A stretch of DNA of 64,000 nucleotides from assembly GCA_039819165.1 (NCBI GenBank), contig JBCBSM010000001.1, positions 930,001-994,000 of the forward strand, written 5' to 3'. The notes under the pieces were generated by a model. It did not search any database, was not told where the DNA came from, and saw nothing but the letters and a program-made list of their open reading frames with translations. The translations under genes were made by a program, and so were the position numbers. Of the stretch, positions 20,981 through 31,395 are shown in pieces. This DNA is from Planctomycetota bacterium (GTDB taxonomy: Bacteria; Planctomycetota; Phycisphaerae; Phycisphaerales; UBA1924). Position 1 is the first letter of the stretch. Each line of letters opens with the position of its first letter.

Positions 20981-21718
20981 TCACCCGCCCGGCTCGGCCA
21001 TCCCGACGATGCCGGGCATCGCCAGCTCCCCGGGTGCGGGCCACGCACACGACGCCCGCACGGCGTAGTCCACCGCATGCAGGTAGTCCTCGCCATCGAC
21101 CTCGATCGCGCCGAAGCGGCCGAGGTGCTCGGTGTAGAACTGGGTGTCGAGCACCAGCGCGCCGATCCGCCGGAGCGTATCGACGAGGTGCACCATGCAC
21201 ACCTTGCTGGCGTCGGTGCCGCCGGCGTCGGCCGCGCTGAACATGCTCTCGCCGGCGAACAGGCCGCCCACCAGCACGCCGTAGAGCCCGCCCACGAGCA
21301 TCGGCCCGCCATCGCCGTCGAGCCATGCCTCGATGCTGTGCGCATAGCCCGCGTCGTGCATGTCGTCGTACGCCCGCATCAGCTCATCTGTAAGCCAGCA
21401 GCCGGTGTCCCGCTCGCCGTCGCGGGCACACGCGCGGAGGACATCGGCGAACGCCAGGTCGGTCGTGATGCGGAACCGCCCCGACCGCACCCGCTGCCGC
21501 AGCGATCGACTGATGCGGAAGACCGGCGTGCCCGCGGCCACGCCGTCGCCCTCGACCGCAAGCGGGATGACCGCCCGCGGATCCGGCCGATACCAGTGCA
21601 CGGCGCCGCTCTCGGTGTCGGCCATCGGGAACACGCCGCTGGCGTAGGCCCTCAGCAGGAGATCCACCGAGAGCTCGATGGGCGGCTCGGGATCGCGAAC
21701 GGGTTCTGTTTGGTCCAT
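20981..21718 (-). CDS. aat: leucyl/phenylalanyl-tRNA-protein transferase
   Basis: A 245-residue Aat, which adds Leu or Phe from aminoacyl-tRNA to the N-terminus of proteins with Arg or Lys at that end, marking them for ClpAPS degradation (N-degron pathway). Typical blocks are AYASGVFPMAD near the start, WYRPDPRAVIPL, GCWLTDELMRAYDDMHDAGYAHSIE in the middle, GGLYGVLVGGLFAGESMFS and the DTQFYTEHLGRFGA stretch. The length is standard. An AAGAG site precedes the ATG at 21718. clpA and clpS are not in the window. Confidence 0.95.
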   Translation of the reverse strand: MDQTEPVRDPEPPIELSVDLLLRAYASGVFPMADTESGAVHWYRPDPRAVIPLAVEGDGVAAGTPVFRISRSLRQRVRSGRFRITTDLAFADVLRACARDGERDTGCWLTDELMRAYDDMHDAGYAHSIEAWLDGDGGPMLVGGLYGVLVGGLFAGESMFSAADAGGTDASKVCMVHLVDTLRRIGALVLDTQFYTEHLGRFGAIEVDGEDYLHAVDYAVRASCAWPAPGELAMPGIVGMAEPGG

Positions 21719-21805
21719 CAATGCTCTTGCAATTCTGCGCGTGGCGTGCTGCAATACAAGCGGCCGAACCCCCAAGGATTAGGCGGACAGCCGGGAGGCG
21801 ATGCG

Positions 21806-22027
21806 ATGGAAGACGTGCTGCACCAGGTGCTCGACGAGGACGTGCTGATCTTTCTCGTGGGCGGCACGATTGCGATCACCGCGATCGTGTTCGGTTTCGT
21901 GAGTTCGACGGTCAAGGGCGTGGCCCGCGAGAAGACCCGCCGGGAGATCGCCGCCTACATCGCCGAGGGCTCCATGACCGCCGACCAGGGCGAGAAGCTC
22001 ATGAAGGCCCAGCCCGACGACGACTAG
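21806..22027 (+). CDS. small single-span membrane protein, paralogue of the next gene
   Basis: A 73-residue protein with one membrane helix (about residues 12-33) followed by a cytosolic helix pair: VAREKTRREIAAYIAEGSMT, then ADQGEKLMKA. The last part resembles short SHOCT-like or EF-hand-free helical modules seen in small planctomycete proteins (xxREIAAYxAEGSxxxxxxExxLKA). GGGAGG precedes the ATG by seven bases. The gene downstream encodes a related protein, suggesting a tandem duplication and joint expression. The function is unknown; regulation of an envelope process is possible but not shown. Confidence 0.75.
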   Translation: MEDVLHQVLDEDVLIFLVGGTIAITAIVFGFVSSTVKGVAREKTRREIAAYIAEGSMTADQGEKLMKAQPDDD

Positions 22028-22098
22028 CGGCACGCCGACGCACTCGGCCGCACCAGTCCACCAGTTGGACCACCAACCGGACTACCAGGAGGTCCCCG

Positions 22099-22401
22099 AT
22101 GGAAGGCACCGTCGACGGTTCGATGATCGCGCTCATCAGCATCTGCGGCGGCCTGTCGATCGCCGTCCTGGCGCTACTCGGCGGCTTCGCGACGTCGCTG
22201 ACGCGCACCCGCGAGCGAGAGAAGACCGCCCGCGAGGTGGCCGCCTATCTCGCCGAGGGCTCGATCAACGTCGAGGAGGCCGAGCGGGTGCTCAAGGCGG
22301 CCCACCCGCGGTTCGAGATGCCCGACCTCACCGAAGCCGGCCGCGGCTGCCGCAGCCGCCGGGCCGCCGCCGTTGCCGCGAACGCCGGCATCCACGCCTA
22401 G
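22099..22401 (+). CDS. small single-span membrane protein, paralogue of the previous gene
   Basis: A 100-residue protein with a membrane helix (about residues 8-32) and then [20 protein letters not shown], nearly the same motif as in the gene 72 bases upstream, followed by [13 protein letters not shown]. The C-terminal 30 residues are extra and Arg/Ala-rich. AGGAGG precedes the ATG by six bases. The two genes form a tandem pair in front of guaB. The family resembles other small planctomycete membrane proteins with an 'AAYxAEGS' module; no function can be given. Confidence 0.75.
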   Translation: MEGTVDGSMIALISICGGLSIAVLALLGGFATSLTRTREREKTAREVAAYLAEGSINVEEAERVLKAAHPRFEMPDLTEAGRGCRSRRAAAVAANAGIHA

Positions 22402-22467
22402 CGGTTCGCCCCGGTCCGTCCCGCCTCGCGCCGCACGCGGTTGACCGGAGCCACCGGTCCGCCAAGC

Positions 22468-24060
22468 ATGAGCATGGCGACCGACACGATCCAACCGCCC
22501 TCGACCAGGCCACAGAACACCCAATCCGGCACGGGCTCGACCCCCAAGGTCGTGCTCGATGCGATCACGTTCGATGACGTGCTGCTGCTGCCCCGGCTCA
22601 GCGACGTCATGCCGGGCGATGCCGATACCTCCACGAGGCTCTGCCGGGGCATCCGCCTCCGCGTGCCGCTGGTGTCGGCCCCCATGGACACCGTGACCGA
22701 GGCGCCGCTGGCCATCGGCCTGGCGCTCGAGGGCGGCATCGGCATCATCCACAAGAACCTGCCCGTCGAGGAGCAAGCCCGCCAGGTCACCCAGGTCAAG
22801 CGGTCGGCCAACGGCATCATCACCGATCCCATCACGCTGGGCCCCGAGGACACCGTGGGCCGCGCCCGCGAGCTGATGGCCCAGTACAACGTCTCGGGCT
22901 TCCCCGTCACCGACAACGGCGCCAGCGACCTGCGCAACAAGGGCCGCGTCGCCGGCATCCTGACCCGCCGGGACCTCAAGTTCGTCGAGGACATCTCCAC
23001 GCCCGTGCGCAACGTGATGACCAGCGACCCGCTGATCACCGCGCCGGCGGGCACCACGCTGGCCCAGGCCGAGGTCATCCTCAACGAGAACAAGGTCGAG
23101 AAGCTGCTGCTCGTCGACGAGCACCGCAACCTGGCCGGCCTGATCACCATGCGGGACATCGAGCGGCTCAGCCGATTCCCCGACGCCAGCACCGACGACC
23201 GGGGCCGGCTGCTCTGCGGCGCCGCCGTGGGCGTCCACCAGCACGACCGCGTCGAGGCCCTCATCGCCGCCGGCGTCGATGTCATCGTGGTCGATACCGC
23301 CCACGGCCATAGCCACAACGTGCTCGAGACCGTCCGGCAGATCAAGGTCGCCCACGACATCCAGGTCATCGCCGGCAACGTCGCCACCGCCCAGGGCGCC
23401 CGCGACCTCGCCCGGGCGGGCGCCGACGCGGTCAAGGTCGGCATCGGCCCGGGCTCGATCTGCACCACCCGCGTCGTCACCGGCGTGGGCGTGCCCCAGA
23501 TCTCGGCCGTCTTCGAGGCGCTCCGCGGCGTCCATGAGGCCGACCCGAGCGATCCGGTGCCCGTCATCGCCGACGGCGGCATCCGCATGTCGGGCGACCT
23601 CGCCAAGGCCATCGCCGCCGGCGCCAGCTGCGTCATGCTCGGCGGGCTATTCGCCGGCCTCGACGAGAGCCCCGGCGAATTGGTGATCTCCGGCGGCCGC
23701 CGCTACAAGAGCTACCGCGGCATGGGCAGCGAGGGCGCGATGAACCGCGGATCGGCGGACCGCTACGGCCAGGCCGACAAGCTCGCCGGCGGTTCGGGCC
23801 GCCCGAGGCAGAAGTTCGTGCCCGAGGGCGTCGAGGGGCTCGTGCCATACCGCGGGCCGCTGGCCGAGTTCGTCTACCAGCTCGTCGGCGGACTGCGGGC
23901 CGCGATGGGCTACACCGGCTGCCGCACCGTGGATGACTACCGCCGCGACGCCCGCTTCTGCCGCGTCACCGCCGCTTCGATGGTCGAGAGCCACCCGCAC
24001 GACATCCGCATCACCAAGGAATCGCCCAACTACACCGTCGAGACCAGGGGCGAGGGCTGA
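22468..24060 (+). CDS. guaB: inosine-5'-monophosphate dehydrogenase
   Basis: A 530-residue IMPDH, which oxidises IMP to XMP, the rate-limiting step of GTP synthesis. The catalytic Cys is in [13 protein letters not shown] and the beginning of the barrel in [16 protein letters not shown] pair of CBS domains ([16 protein letters not shown], then [16 protein letters not shown]) interrupts the barrel. The flap and mobile region include [14 protein letters not shown]. About 30 residues at the N-terminus (Thr/Pro/Gln-rich) exceed the usual family start. No strong ribosome-binding site is seen, so the start at 22468 or 22474 is uncertain. Confidence 0.97.
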   Translation: MSMATDTIQPPSTRPQNTQSGTGSTPKVVLDAITFDDVLLLPRLSDVMPGDADTSTRLCRGIRLRVPLVSAPMDTVTEAPLAIGLALEGGIGIIHKNLPVEEQARQVTQVKRSANGIITDPITLGPEDTVGRARELMAQYNVSGFPVTDNGASDLRNKGRVAGILTRRDLKFVEDISTPVRNVMTSDPLITAPAGTTLAQAEVILNENKVEKLLLVDEHRNLAGLITMRDIERLSRFPDASTDDRGRLLCGAAVGVHQHDRVEALIAAGVDVIVVDTAHGHSHNVLETVRQIKVAHDIQVIAGNVATAQGARDLARAGADAVKVGIGPGSICTTRVVTGVGVPQISAVFEALRGVHEADPSDPVPVIADGGIRMSGDLAKAIAAGASCVMLGGLFAGLDESPGELVISGGRRYKSYRGMGSEGAMNRGSADRYGQADKLAGGSGRPRQKFVPEGVEGLVPYRGPLAEFVYQLVGGLRAAMGYTGCRTVDDYRRDARFCRVTAASMVESHPHDIRITKESPNYTVETRGEG

Positions 24061-24140
24061 GCCCGGCCCACCACGCAAGAATCGAGTCCCACGCACGCCG
24101 GACCGATACCATCGGATAGATCAGGCAAGGAGACGCGACC

Positions 24141-24938
24141 ATGTTCAGCACCGGCAACCCGGCGATCGCACAGGCCGAGTCGGCCTTCGGCAGCGGCGAC
24201 TGGGCCGAACACACCGCCGCCCCGAAGGTGATGACCTACACGGGAACCATCATCAACTCGGGCATCCTGCTCACGCTGACCGCCGGCACCGCCGCAGCGC
24301 TCTGGGCGACCGCCGCCGACGGCTGGGCCTTCCCGCTGGCCATCGGCGGCGCGATCATCGGCCTCATCCTGGCCCTGGTCATCATCTTCAACCCGAAGAC
24401 CTCGCCCTTCCTCGCCCCGGTCTACGCCATCGTCGAGGGCGCCTTCGTCGCGGGACTCTCCGTGTTCTGGGCCGGCTACGCAGCCTCGAAGCAGGCCGCA
24501 TCCACGCAGGCGGGCGGCGTGGTATCGCAGCTGGATACCAGCCTCGTCGCCCAGGCCGCCGGCCTGACCTTCTCGATCGCCGCGGTCATGCTCGCCGCCT
24601 ACGCCCTGCGGATCATCCGCGCCACGCCGCTGGTCGTAAAGATGATCGTCTTCGCCACCGGCGGCGTCGTGCTCTTCGCGCTGGCCAGCATCCTGCTGTC
24701 CTTCATGGGCATCCGGCTCTACGAGTTCGGCGGGCCCATCCACATCGGCATCGCCGGCGTGGTTGTCGTCGTCGCCGCCTTCAACCTCGTCATCGACTTC
24801 AAGATCATCGAGGACGGCGTCGCCGCCAAGGCCCCCAAGTACATGGAGTGGTACGCCGGCTTCGCCCTGCTCGTCACGATCGTCTGGCTCTACGTCAGCC
24901 TGCTCAGGCTGCTGGCCCTGCTCCGCGGCAGCGAGTGA
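24141..24938 (+). CDS. Bax inhibitor-1/YccA family membrane protein
   Basis: A 265-residue protein with seven predicted membrane helices and a hydrophilic N-terminus (GNPAIAQAESAFG). It matches the bacterial Bax-inhibitor-1-like subgroup: the FNPKTSPFLAPVYAIVEGAFVAGLS block, the FALASILLSFMGIRL region and the C-terminal FNLVIDFKIIEDGV with PKYMEWYAGFALLVTIVWLYV. Family members form pH-sensitive Ca2+ leak channels in the inner membrane. An AAGGAG-like site precedes the ATG, and a -10-like TACCAT lies at 24107-24112. Confidence 0.9.
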   Translation: MFSTGNPAIAQAESAFGSGDWAEHTAAPKVMTYTGTIINSGILLTLTAGTAAALWATAADGWAFPLAIGGAIIGLILALVIIFNPKTSPFLAPVYAIVEGAFVAGLSVFWAGYAASKQAASTQAGGVVSQLDTSLVAQAAGLTFSIAAVMLAAYALRIIRATPLVVKMIVFATGGVVLFALASILLSFMGIRLYEFGGPIHIGIAGVVVVVAAFNLVIDFKIIEDGVAAKAPKYMEWYAGFALLVTIVWLYVSLLRLLALLRGSE

Positions 24939-24953
24939 GCCCGGGCACGCGGG

Positions 24954-26063
<1,110 letters not shown>

Positions 26064-26221
26064 GATCCGGAGGTCCTCGATCCGCCCTGGTCGACCGCGG
26101 GTGCCGCCGAAAGCGGGGCCAAAGGTAGGCCGCCGCGTCCGCGTGGCGGTTATCCTGCCCGCCCCGTCACGCCCGGGCTTGCCGATCGCCCGGCCCGTGG
26201 TCTACTAGGGCATCGCCCGGG

Positions 26222-26227
26222 TACACT
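26222..26227 (+). promoter_or_regulatory. putative -10 element of the split tRNA-Arg gene
   Basis: TACACT ends eight bases before the predicted 5' end of the tRNA, the spacing expected for a promoter starting at or near the mature end. A second TANNNT, TATCCT, lies at 26151-26156. Confidence 0.4.
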
Positions 26228-26235
26228 CCCGCCGA

Positions 26236-26647
<412 letters not shown>

Positions 26648-26663
26648 CTTGGCAGCAGGCACT

Positions 26664-26687
26664 CGCCGACGGAAGGATCCGCCGGCG
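26664..26687 (+). terminator. hairpin after the tRNA gene, possible terminator or processing site
   Basis: CGCCGACGGA pairs with TCCGCCGGCG over ten positions with one mismatch and a four-base loop, 17 bases after the tRNA 3' end. There is no T-run, so intrinsic termination is doubtful. Confidence 0.25.
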
Positions 26688-26727
26688 CACGCATTCGGAT
26701 GGAGCCGTCGCGCCGCCGGGAGGTCCC

Positions 26728-27102
26728 GTGCGCTCCGTCCACCGCACCACAACGCTCGTGCTGCTCGCCTGCGCCGCCGTCGCGCTCGCCGGCTGCGCGT
26801 CGGCCGTGCATCGCCGCGCCCAGGGCCCGCAGATGGCAGCGGCCGAATCCTGGGCGACCGCGCTGCCCGCGCCGGGCATCCAGCGGGACACCCTGGCGAT
26901 GGCCAGGGCCGACACCGCGCTCGGATTGTCCCCTCCCGGATTCACCCGGACCGCCGACGCGTGGCCCGCTCCCGATCGTGCGACCATCAAGCAGACCCGC
27001 CGCATCCACCTCAACCGCAACTTCCGCACGCTGCTGTTCTTCACCACGCCGCGGGGAACGGCAACACGCCGCGCGCCACGGTACCCGTTCGGGCGCCCGT
27101 GA
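26728..27102 (+). CDS. predicted lipoprotein
   Basis: A 124-residue protein starting at GTG, with GGGAGG five bases upstream. The signal TTTLVLLACAAVALAGC ends in lipobox LAGC (Cys at about residue 23). The mature part is about 100 residues, rich in Ala, Arg and Pro, with an Arg-rich C-terminus (TRRIHLNRNFRTLLFF, then TRRAPRYPFGRP). It has no recognised family and no clear secondary structure pattern. It lies 80 bases behind the split tRNA gene and convergent with the fibro-slime gene. Confidence 0.65.
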   Translation: MRSVHRTTTLVLLACAAVALAGCASAVHRRAQGPQMAAAESWATALPAPGIQRDTLAMARADTALGLSPPGFTRTADAWPAPDRATIKQTRRIHLNRNFRTLLFFTTPRGTATRRAPRYPFGRP

Positions 27103-27151
27103 CGCACGGCGTGCTGGAGCAAGCGTGGCGCGTTCGTCTCGCCGTTGAGAC

Positions 27152-28102
27152 CTAGTCGAACGCGTTCCTGGTGCTCGGCAGCTCGACGGAGCGGAGCTGG
27201 AGCGTGGTCTCGATGCGGAAGTTCGAGCGGGTGTAGTGCCTCTCGGCGAAGAACACCTTCAACTCGTACTCGCCGCCGTCCTCCAGGAAGTTGAGGCGGT
27301 TGAGGTCCACCGTCTGGCTGACCGCGCCGTGCACGCCGCCGATGTCGATGACCATCTTGCCGTCCACGAACACCCATACGTCGTCGTCGCCGAAGAAGGT
27401 AAACACGTTCTCGGCGTCGGCGTCGTAGATGAACTCGGTCGCGAGCTCATAGGTGAAGTGGTAGTTGTGGCCCCACTGGTCACCGGCGGGGTTGCCGTAG
27501 AGCTCCCCGTCGATGGGGAAGAAGCCCTCGACCTCACTCGTGCCGCCGACGTCGTGCGCGTGGAACACGTACTTGTTGGTGCCGGCCTGGCGATCCAGCG
27601 TGATGGCCATCGGCATGGCCGCGTTCACGCCGGGCACCGTGCGGAACCACTGCGAGAAGCTCTCGCCGCTGGTGTACACGCTGCCGCTCTGCGCCGAGAG
27701 CTCGCCCGTGCTGTCGCCCTCCTGGGCGTCCATGTAGTCCACTTCCGAGACGAACGGGAACATCCTGCGGCCCTGAGCGTCGGTGAACGAGCCGCTGATC
27801 TTGTAGCCCTGGCCGTGGCCCTCGCGCAGCTGCGGCTTGCCGTCGGCATCGAGCTCGAAGTCCACCCAGCCGACCCGCAGGCCGGTGTTGTACCGCTGGA
27901 AATCCGGATGGCCCTGCTCGTTGTGCGGCCGGAAATCACGGACCGTCCCGATCAACTGCAGCTGGTTGGGCAGATCCGCGTGCGGATCGCCGCCGACGCT
28001 CTGCTGCCCGCTGCTCGTAGCAGCGGCCATGGCGAGCATGCCGGCCGCGCCGGCGACCAGCGCGGCCTGCGAGAACCGCCAGCTACGTGGCTTGTTACGC
28101 AT
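27152..28102 (-). CDS. secreted fibro-slime domain protein A
   Basis: A 316-residue exported protein with AAGGAGG before its ATG. The signal peptide (about residues 1-33) contains LVAGAAGMLAMAAATSSG. The body is a fibro-slime/PA14-like beta domain: LQLIGTVRDFRPHNEQGHPDF near the start, ESFSQWFRTVPGVN, GFFPIDGELYGNP, then YHFTYELATEFIYDADAENV and the strongest block FFGDDDVWVFVDGKMVIDIGG, which carries probable Ca-binding Asp residues, and LFFAERHYTRSNFRIETTL-like at the end. Such domains occur in slime mould extracellular-matrix proteins and many bacterial surface proteins. A paralogue lies directly upstream. Confidence 0.88.
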   Translation of the reverse strand: MRNKPRSWRFSQAALVAGAAGMLAMAAATSSGQQSVGGDPHADLPNQLQLIGTVRDFRPHNEQGHPDFQRYNTGLRVGWVDFELDADGKPQLREGHGQGYKISGSFTDAQGRRMFPFVSEVDYMDAQEGDSTGELSAQSGSVYTSGESFSQWFRTVPGVNAAMPMAITLDRQAGTNKYVFHAHDVGGTSEVEGFFPIDGELYGNPAGDQWGHNYHFTYELATEFIYDADAENVFTFFGDDDVWVFVDGKMVIDIGGVHGAVSQTVDLNRLNFLEDGGEYELKVFFAERHYTRSNFRIETTLQLRSVELPSTRNAFD

Positions 28103-28183
28103 GGTGCCTCCTTCCGCCGGTCCTCCCGGCTTGCCCCTCCACTACGGAGCAGCATTCAGGGAAAACATCCGATTCAATAAGAA

Positions 28184-28212
28184 GGCCGGCAACCCACTGG
28201 AGGTTGCCGGCC
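28184..28212 (-). terminator. intrinsic terminator between the two fibro-slime genes
   Basis: A perfect 11-bp inverted repeat GGCCGGCAACC/GGTTGCCGGCC with a seven-base loop. On the minus strand it follows the stop of the upstream fibro-slime gene (28274) by about 60 bases and is followed by CTTCTTATT, a weak T-rich run. Confidence 0.65.
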
Positions 28213-28273
28213 CAAAGAACGATCCGTCTGTGCAAGCCCGGCAAGAGCCACCGACCCTGCCGAGTGCGACGCC

Positions 28274-29188
28274 CTAGTCGAATGCGCCGTTCGTAGTCGG
28301 CAGCTCGACGCGGCGGAGCGTCAGCGTCGTCTCGATGCGGAAGTTGGACTGCGACGTCCGCCGCTCGGCGTGGAAGATCTTCAGGCCGTACTCCTCGCCA
28401 TCCTCCAGCCACTCCAGACGCGTCAGATCGAGGAACTGCTCCCGCTTGGGATGCAGCCCGCCCAGATCGACCACGAGCTTGTCGTCGATGAACACCCATA
28501 CGTCATCATCGCCGGTGAACTTGAAGATCGGGTTGCTATCGGCGTCGTACACGAAGGTCGTGTCGATCATCGTGGTGAAGTGGAAGTTCTGGCCGTCGCG
28601 GAAGTCGCCGTAGCCCTGGCCGTTGATCGGGAAGAATCCGCCCGCGCTGGCGTAGGGCTCGTGCGAGGCCGAATCGAACACGTACGTGTTGGTCCCCGGC
28701 GTGCGAACGAGCTTCAGCGGCACGGTAATGCGGACGTTGCTGCCCGCCACGTCGCGGAACCACTGCGAGAAGCTCTCCTCGGAGTAGAAGCCGTTGCTCG
28801 CGGGGCCGTCCACGAGCGTGCCCGCCACGTCGCCCTGCGCCGGATCGAACAGCGCGGGGTTGATGTTGCGGCCGCTCGAATCCTGGAACTCCTTGGAGAT
28901 CTTCGACCCGCGGAGGTCCCGGACCGTCGGCAGGCCGTCCTCGTCGAGGGTGTCGTTGACCAGGCCCACCGTGGTCGTGCCCGAGAAGGCCTGGAAGTCG
29001 GGGTGCGAATCCGGGAAGTCGCGGATGACCGCGTCCAGGAAGAGGGCGTCGGGCAGATCGTCGGGCGTGGCCTCCGGGCCATTCGAGCCGGTCGCGAGCG
29101 CCGAAGCCCCGCCGAGCGCCACCATGCCGGCGGCCCCCGCGAGCACGAGAGCCCGGGTGATGCCGCGATGAGCCGTGCTGGTCCGCAT
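28274..29188 (-). CDS. secreted fibro-slime domain protein B
   Basis: A 304-residue exported protein with AAGGAG six bases before the ATG at 29188. The signal peptide includes ALVLAGAAGMVALGGASALA. It shares the fibro-slime layout with its downstream neighbour: FLDAVIRDFPDSHPDFQAF, EESFSQWFRDVAGSNV, GGFFPINGQGYG, NFHFTTMIDTTFVYDAD, then FKFTGDDDVWVFIDDKLVVD and FHAERRTSQSNFRIETTL, even ending in the same ELPTTNGAFD/ELPSTRNAFD motif. The two are clearly paralogues from a tandem duplication but differ strongly in between, so the event is old. Their ligand is unknown. Confidence 0.88.
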   Translation of the reverse strand: MRTSTAHRGITRALVLAGAAGMVALGGASALATGSNGPEATPDDLPDALFLDAVIRDFPDSHPDFQAFSGTTTVGLVNDTLDEDGLPTVRDLRGSKISKEFQDSSGRNINPALFDPAQGDVAGTLVDGPASNGFYSEESFSQWFRDVAGSNVRITVPLKLVRTPGTNTYVFDSASHEPYASAGGFFPINGQGYGDFRDGQNFHFTTMIDTTFVYDADSNPIFKFTGDDDVWVFIDDKLVVDLGGLHPKREQFLDLTRLEWLEDGEEYGLKIFHAERRTSQSNFRIETTLTLRRVELPTTNGAFD

Positions 29189-29508
29189 GATCAACTCCTT
29201 GTCGCCGGAGGGCCGTGTCGCTAGTCAGCGTCCCTCGAATCAGCCCCTGGAACCCCTGCTGCACCGCAGCACCACGCCCCGAAGCTACCAAGCGACGCTC
29301 CCGACGAGCAAGCAACAGCCCAAGCGACCGCATCCGACCGCGTCGATCCTGCGGGTCGCCCGGGTCGCGCAGGCCCCGCCGAAGTCCGATGCCGCCGCCG
29401 CCCGATGATCCCCGTCGGCGGGCGCGCCGGCGGATCGGCGTGTTTTCGGACCGCCCCGGGCTGCGTAGCCTGCGGTCCGCCACGACGGCGACATGGAGGA
29501 CGCAACGC
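29189..29508. other. 320-base divergent intergenic region
   Basis: It separates a fibro-slime gene from murA. It holds the fibro-slime ribosome-binding site at its left end, and at the right end a TAGCCT (29466-29471) and GGAGG (about 29495) serving murA. Short plus-strand reading frames here are low-complexity and lack ribosome-binding sites, and I see no convincing gene or RNA. Confidence 0.45.
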
Positions 29509-30864
29509 ATGGATGCGTTCGTGATCGAGGGGGGTCGGCCGCTCAGCGGCCGCATCGACGTCCACGGGTCCAAGAACGCGGCGCTGCCGATGCTGGCCGC
29601 CGCCCTGCTCACCGACGACGCCATCGAGCTCGGCGACGTGCCCTGGCTGGCGGACATCGGCAACATGTGCCGCCTGCTGGCCGAGCTGGGCTGCGAGGTC
29701 GCCGACGACGCCCCCACCGCCCGGGGCCGCACCGTCCGCGTGCAGGCGAGCGACCCGTCGCAGAGCCACGCCCGCTACCAGATCGTCCGCACCATGCGGG
29801 CGAGCGTCTGCGTGCTCGGCCCGCTGCTGGCCAAGCGGGGCGAGGCCCGCCTGTCCATGCCCGGCGGCTGCGCCATCGGCCAGCGCCCCATCGACCTGCA
29901 CCTCCGCGGCCTGGCCGCCATGGGCGCCACCGTGAGCCTGACCAACGGCGACATCGTCGCGAAGGCCCCTGCGGGAGGCCTCCGGGGCGCCCGCATCTTC
30001 ATGGGCGGGCCCTTCGGCTCGACCGTGCTGGGCACCGCCAACGTGATGTGCGCCGCCACGCTGGCGCGCGGCCGCACGGTGATCGAATCGGCCGCGTGCG
30101 AGCCCGAGATCGTCGATCTGGGCCGGCTGCTGCACGCGATGGGCGCGCAGCTGTCGGGCGTGGGCACCCCCCGCATCGTCGTCGAGGGCGTGCCCGAGCT
30201 GCACGGCGCCGCCCGCCGCGTCATGCCCGACCGTGTCGAGGCCGGCACCTACGCCATGGCCGCCGCCATGACCGGCGGCGAGCTGACCATCGACAACTGC
30301 CCGATCGACGGCCTGCTCGGCCCGCTCGACACCCTCCGCGGCGCGGGCGTCGAGATCGACGAGGGCCCCCACGCCCCGCTCGACGCGCCGGGAGGCGATC
30401 CGGTCCGCACCACGCTCTTCGTCCGCCGCACCGGCCCGCTCCGCCCCGTCGAGATCACCACCCAGCCCTTCCCCGGCTTCCCGACGGACCTGCAAGCCCA
30501 GGCCATGGCCATGCTCACGCTGGCGGAGGGCAACTCGGTGGTCACCGAGAAGATCTTCCCCGAGCGCTTCCTGCACGTGGCCGAGCTGATGCGGATGGGC
30601 GCCAGCATCATCCGCCACGGGCCGACGGCCGTCATCAGCGGCGTGCCCAAGCTCGTCGGCGCCCCGGTGATGGCCAGCGACCTGCGCGCGTCGGCGGGCC
30701 TCGTGCTGGCGGGCCTCGCCGCTCGCGGCCGCACCGTCATCCGCCGCGTGTACCACCTCGACCGCGGCTACGAGAAGATGGACGAGCACCTGACCGCGCT
30801 GGGCGCGCACATCGAGCGCGTCAACGACGCCGTGCTCGACGACGCCGAGGCCTACGCCAGCTAG
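29509..30864 (+). CDS. murA: UDP-N-acetylglucosamine 1-carboxyvinyltransferase
   Basis: A 451-residue MurA, which transfers enolpyruvate from PEP to UDP-GlcNAc in the first committed step of peptidoglycan synthesis. The N-terminal GSKNAALPMLAAALL motif is present. The catalytic loop reads MPGGCAIGQRP with Cys121 at the position of E. coli Cys115, so the enzyme is of the fosfomycin-sensitive type by this residue. Substrate-binding blocks PTDLQAQ and EKIFPERFLHVAELMRMGA follow. About 30 residues more than E. coli MurA are scattered in loops. GGAGG lies nine bases before the ATG. Confidence 0.96.
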   Translation: MDAFVIEGGRPLSGRIDVHGSKNAALPMLAAALLTDDAIELGDVPWLADIGNMCRLLAELGCEVADDAPTARGRTVRVQASDPSQSHARYQIVRTMRASVCVLGPLLAKRGEARLSMPGGCAIGQRPIDLHLRGLAAMGATVSLTNGDIVAKAPAGGLRGARIFMGGPFGSTVLGTANVMCAATLARGRTVIESAACEPEIVDLGRLLHAMGAQLSGVGTPRIVVEGVPELHGAARRVMPDRVEAGTYAMAAAMTGGELTIDNCPIDGLLGPLDTLRGAGVEIDEGPHAPLDAPGGDPVRTTLFVRRTGPLRPVEITTQPFPGFPTDLQAQAMAMLTLAEGNSVVTEKIFPERFLHVAELMRMGASIIRHGPTAVISGVPKLVGAPVMASDLRASAGLVLAGLAARGRTVIRRVYHLDRGYEKMDEHLTALGAHIERVNDAVLDDAEAYAS

Positions 30865-31082
30865 CCGGGCTCGCCGCCTCGGTCCGAACCTGGCCGCTCA
30901 TCGTCAGAGCGGTCTCGGGCCGCGTCGGCGATCAGCACCGGGATGCCGTCCCGGACGGGATATCGGATCGGCTCTCCGTCGACGTCGGCCCAGCGGCCGT
31001 CCGCGGACAGCCGCAGTGCGCGGCCCGTCCGCGGGCACCGCAGCTCCTCGGGCAGCCGCACGGGTTCGCCGCTCTCGCTCAT
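30861..31082 (-). CDS. Trm112-like small protein
   Basis: A 73-residue protein of the Trm112/UPF0434 type: LRCPRTGRALRLSADGRW, then PIRYPVRDGIPVLIADAAR. Only the first Cys of the usual zinc site is visible and no CxxC pair, as in many bacterial UPF0434 proteins. Trm112 proteins serve as activators of methyltransferases in eukaryotes; the bacterial ones are of unknown role. Its ATG overlaps the stop of the HPr gene (ATGA), and its 3' end overlaps the murA stop on the other strand by four bases. The last 20 residues are charged and Asp/Arg-rich. Confidence 0.8.
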   Translation of the reverse strand: MSESGEPVRLPEELRCPRTGRALRLSADGRWADVDGEPIRYPVRDGIPVLIADAARDRSDDERPGSDRGGEPG

Positions 31083-31366
31083 TCTTCGTCGAACCCCCGG
31101 GCGACGAGGTCGGCGATGGCCGAGCACGCCGTCTCGCAGTCCACGCCGACGCACTTGACGGACAGCTCGACGCCCTGGGTGGCCGCCAGCAGCATCATCT
31201 GCATCACCGACTTGCCGTCGACTTCCTGGTCGTCGCGGCGGACGCGGACGTCCGAGTCGTACTGCTGGGCGAGCTGGACGAACGCCGTCGCCGGCCGGGC
31301 GTGCAGCCCCAGCCGGTTCACCACGGTCACCCTGACCTCGCACTCCTGCGGCAACGTCGACTCCAT
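31079..31366 (-). CDS. ptsH: phosphocarrier protein HPr
   Basis: A 95-residue HPr-family protein. The active-site His22 is in NRLGLHARPA, and the regulatory serine region is GKSVMQMMLLAA (Ser53). HPr carries phosphate between PTS enzyme I and EIIA. Together with the preceding EIIA-Ntr-like gene and hpf, it probably belongs to a regulatory nitrogen-type PTS rather than sugar uptake (a possible NPr), since no sugar permease is nearby. Enzyme I (ptsP) is not in the window. Stop and next start overlap as ATGA. Confidence 0.92.
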   Translation of the reverse strand: MESTLPQECEVRVTVVNRLGLHARPATAFVQLAQQYDSDVRVRRDDQEVDGKSVMQMMLLAATQGVELSVKCVGVDCETACSAIADLVARGFDEE

Positions 31367-31395
31367 TCGGCCGGGTTTTCTCGACCTGGTTCTTG

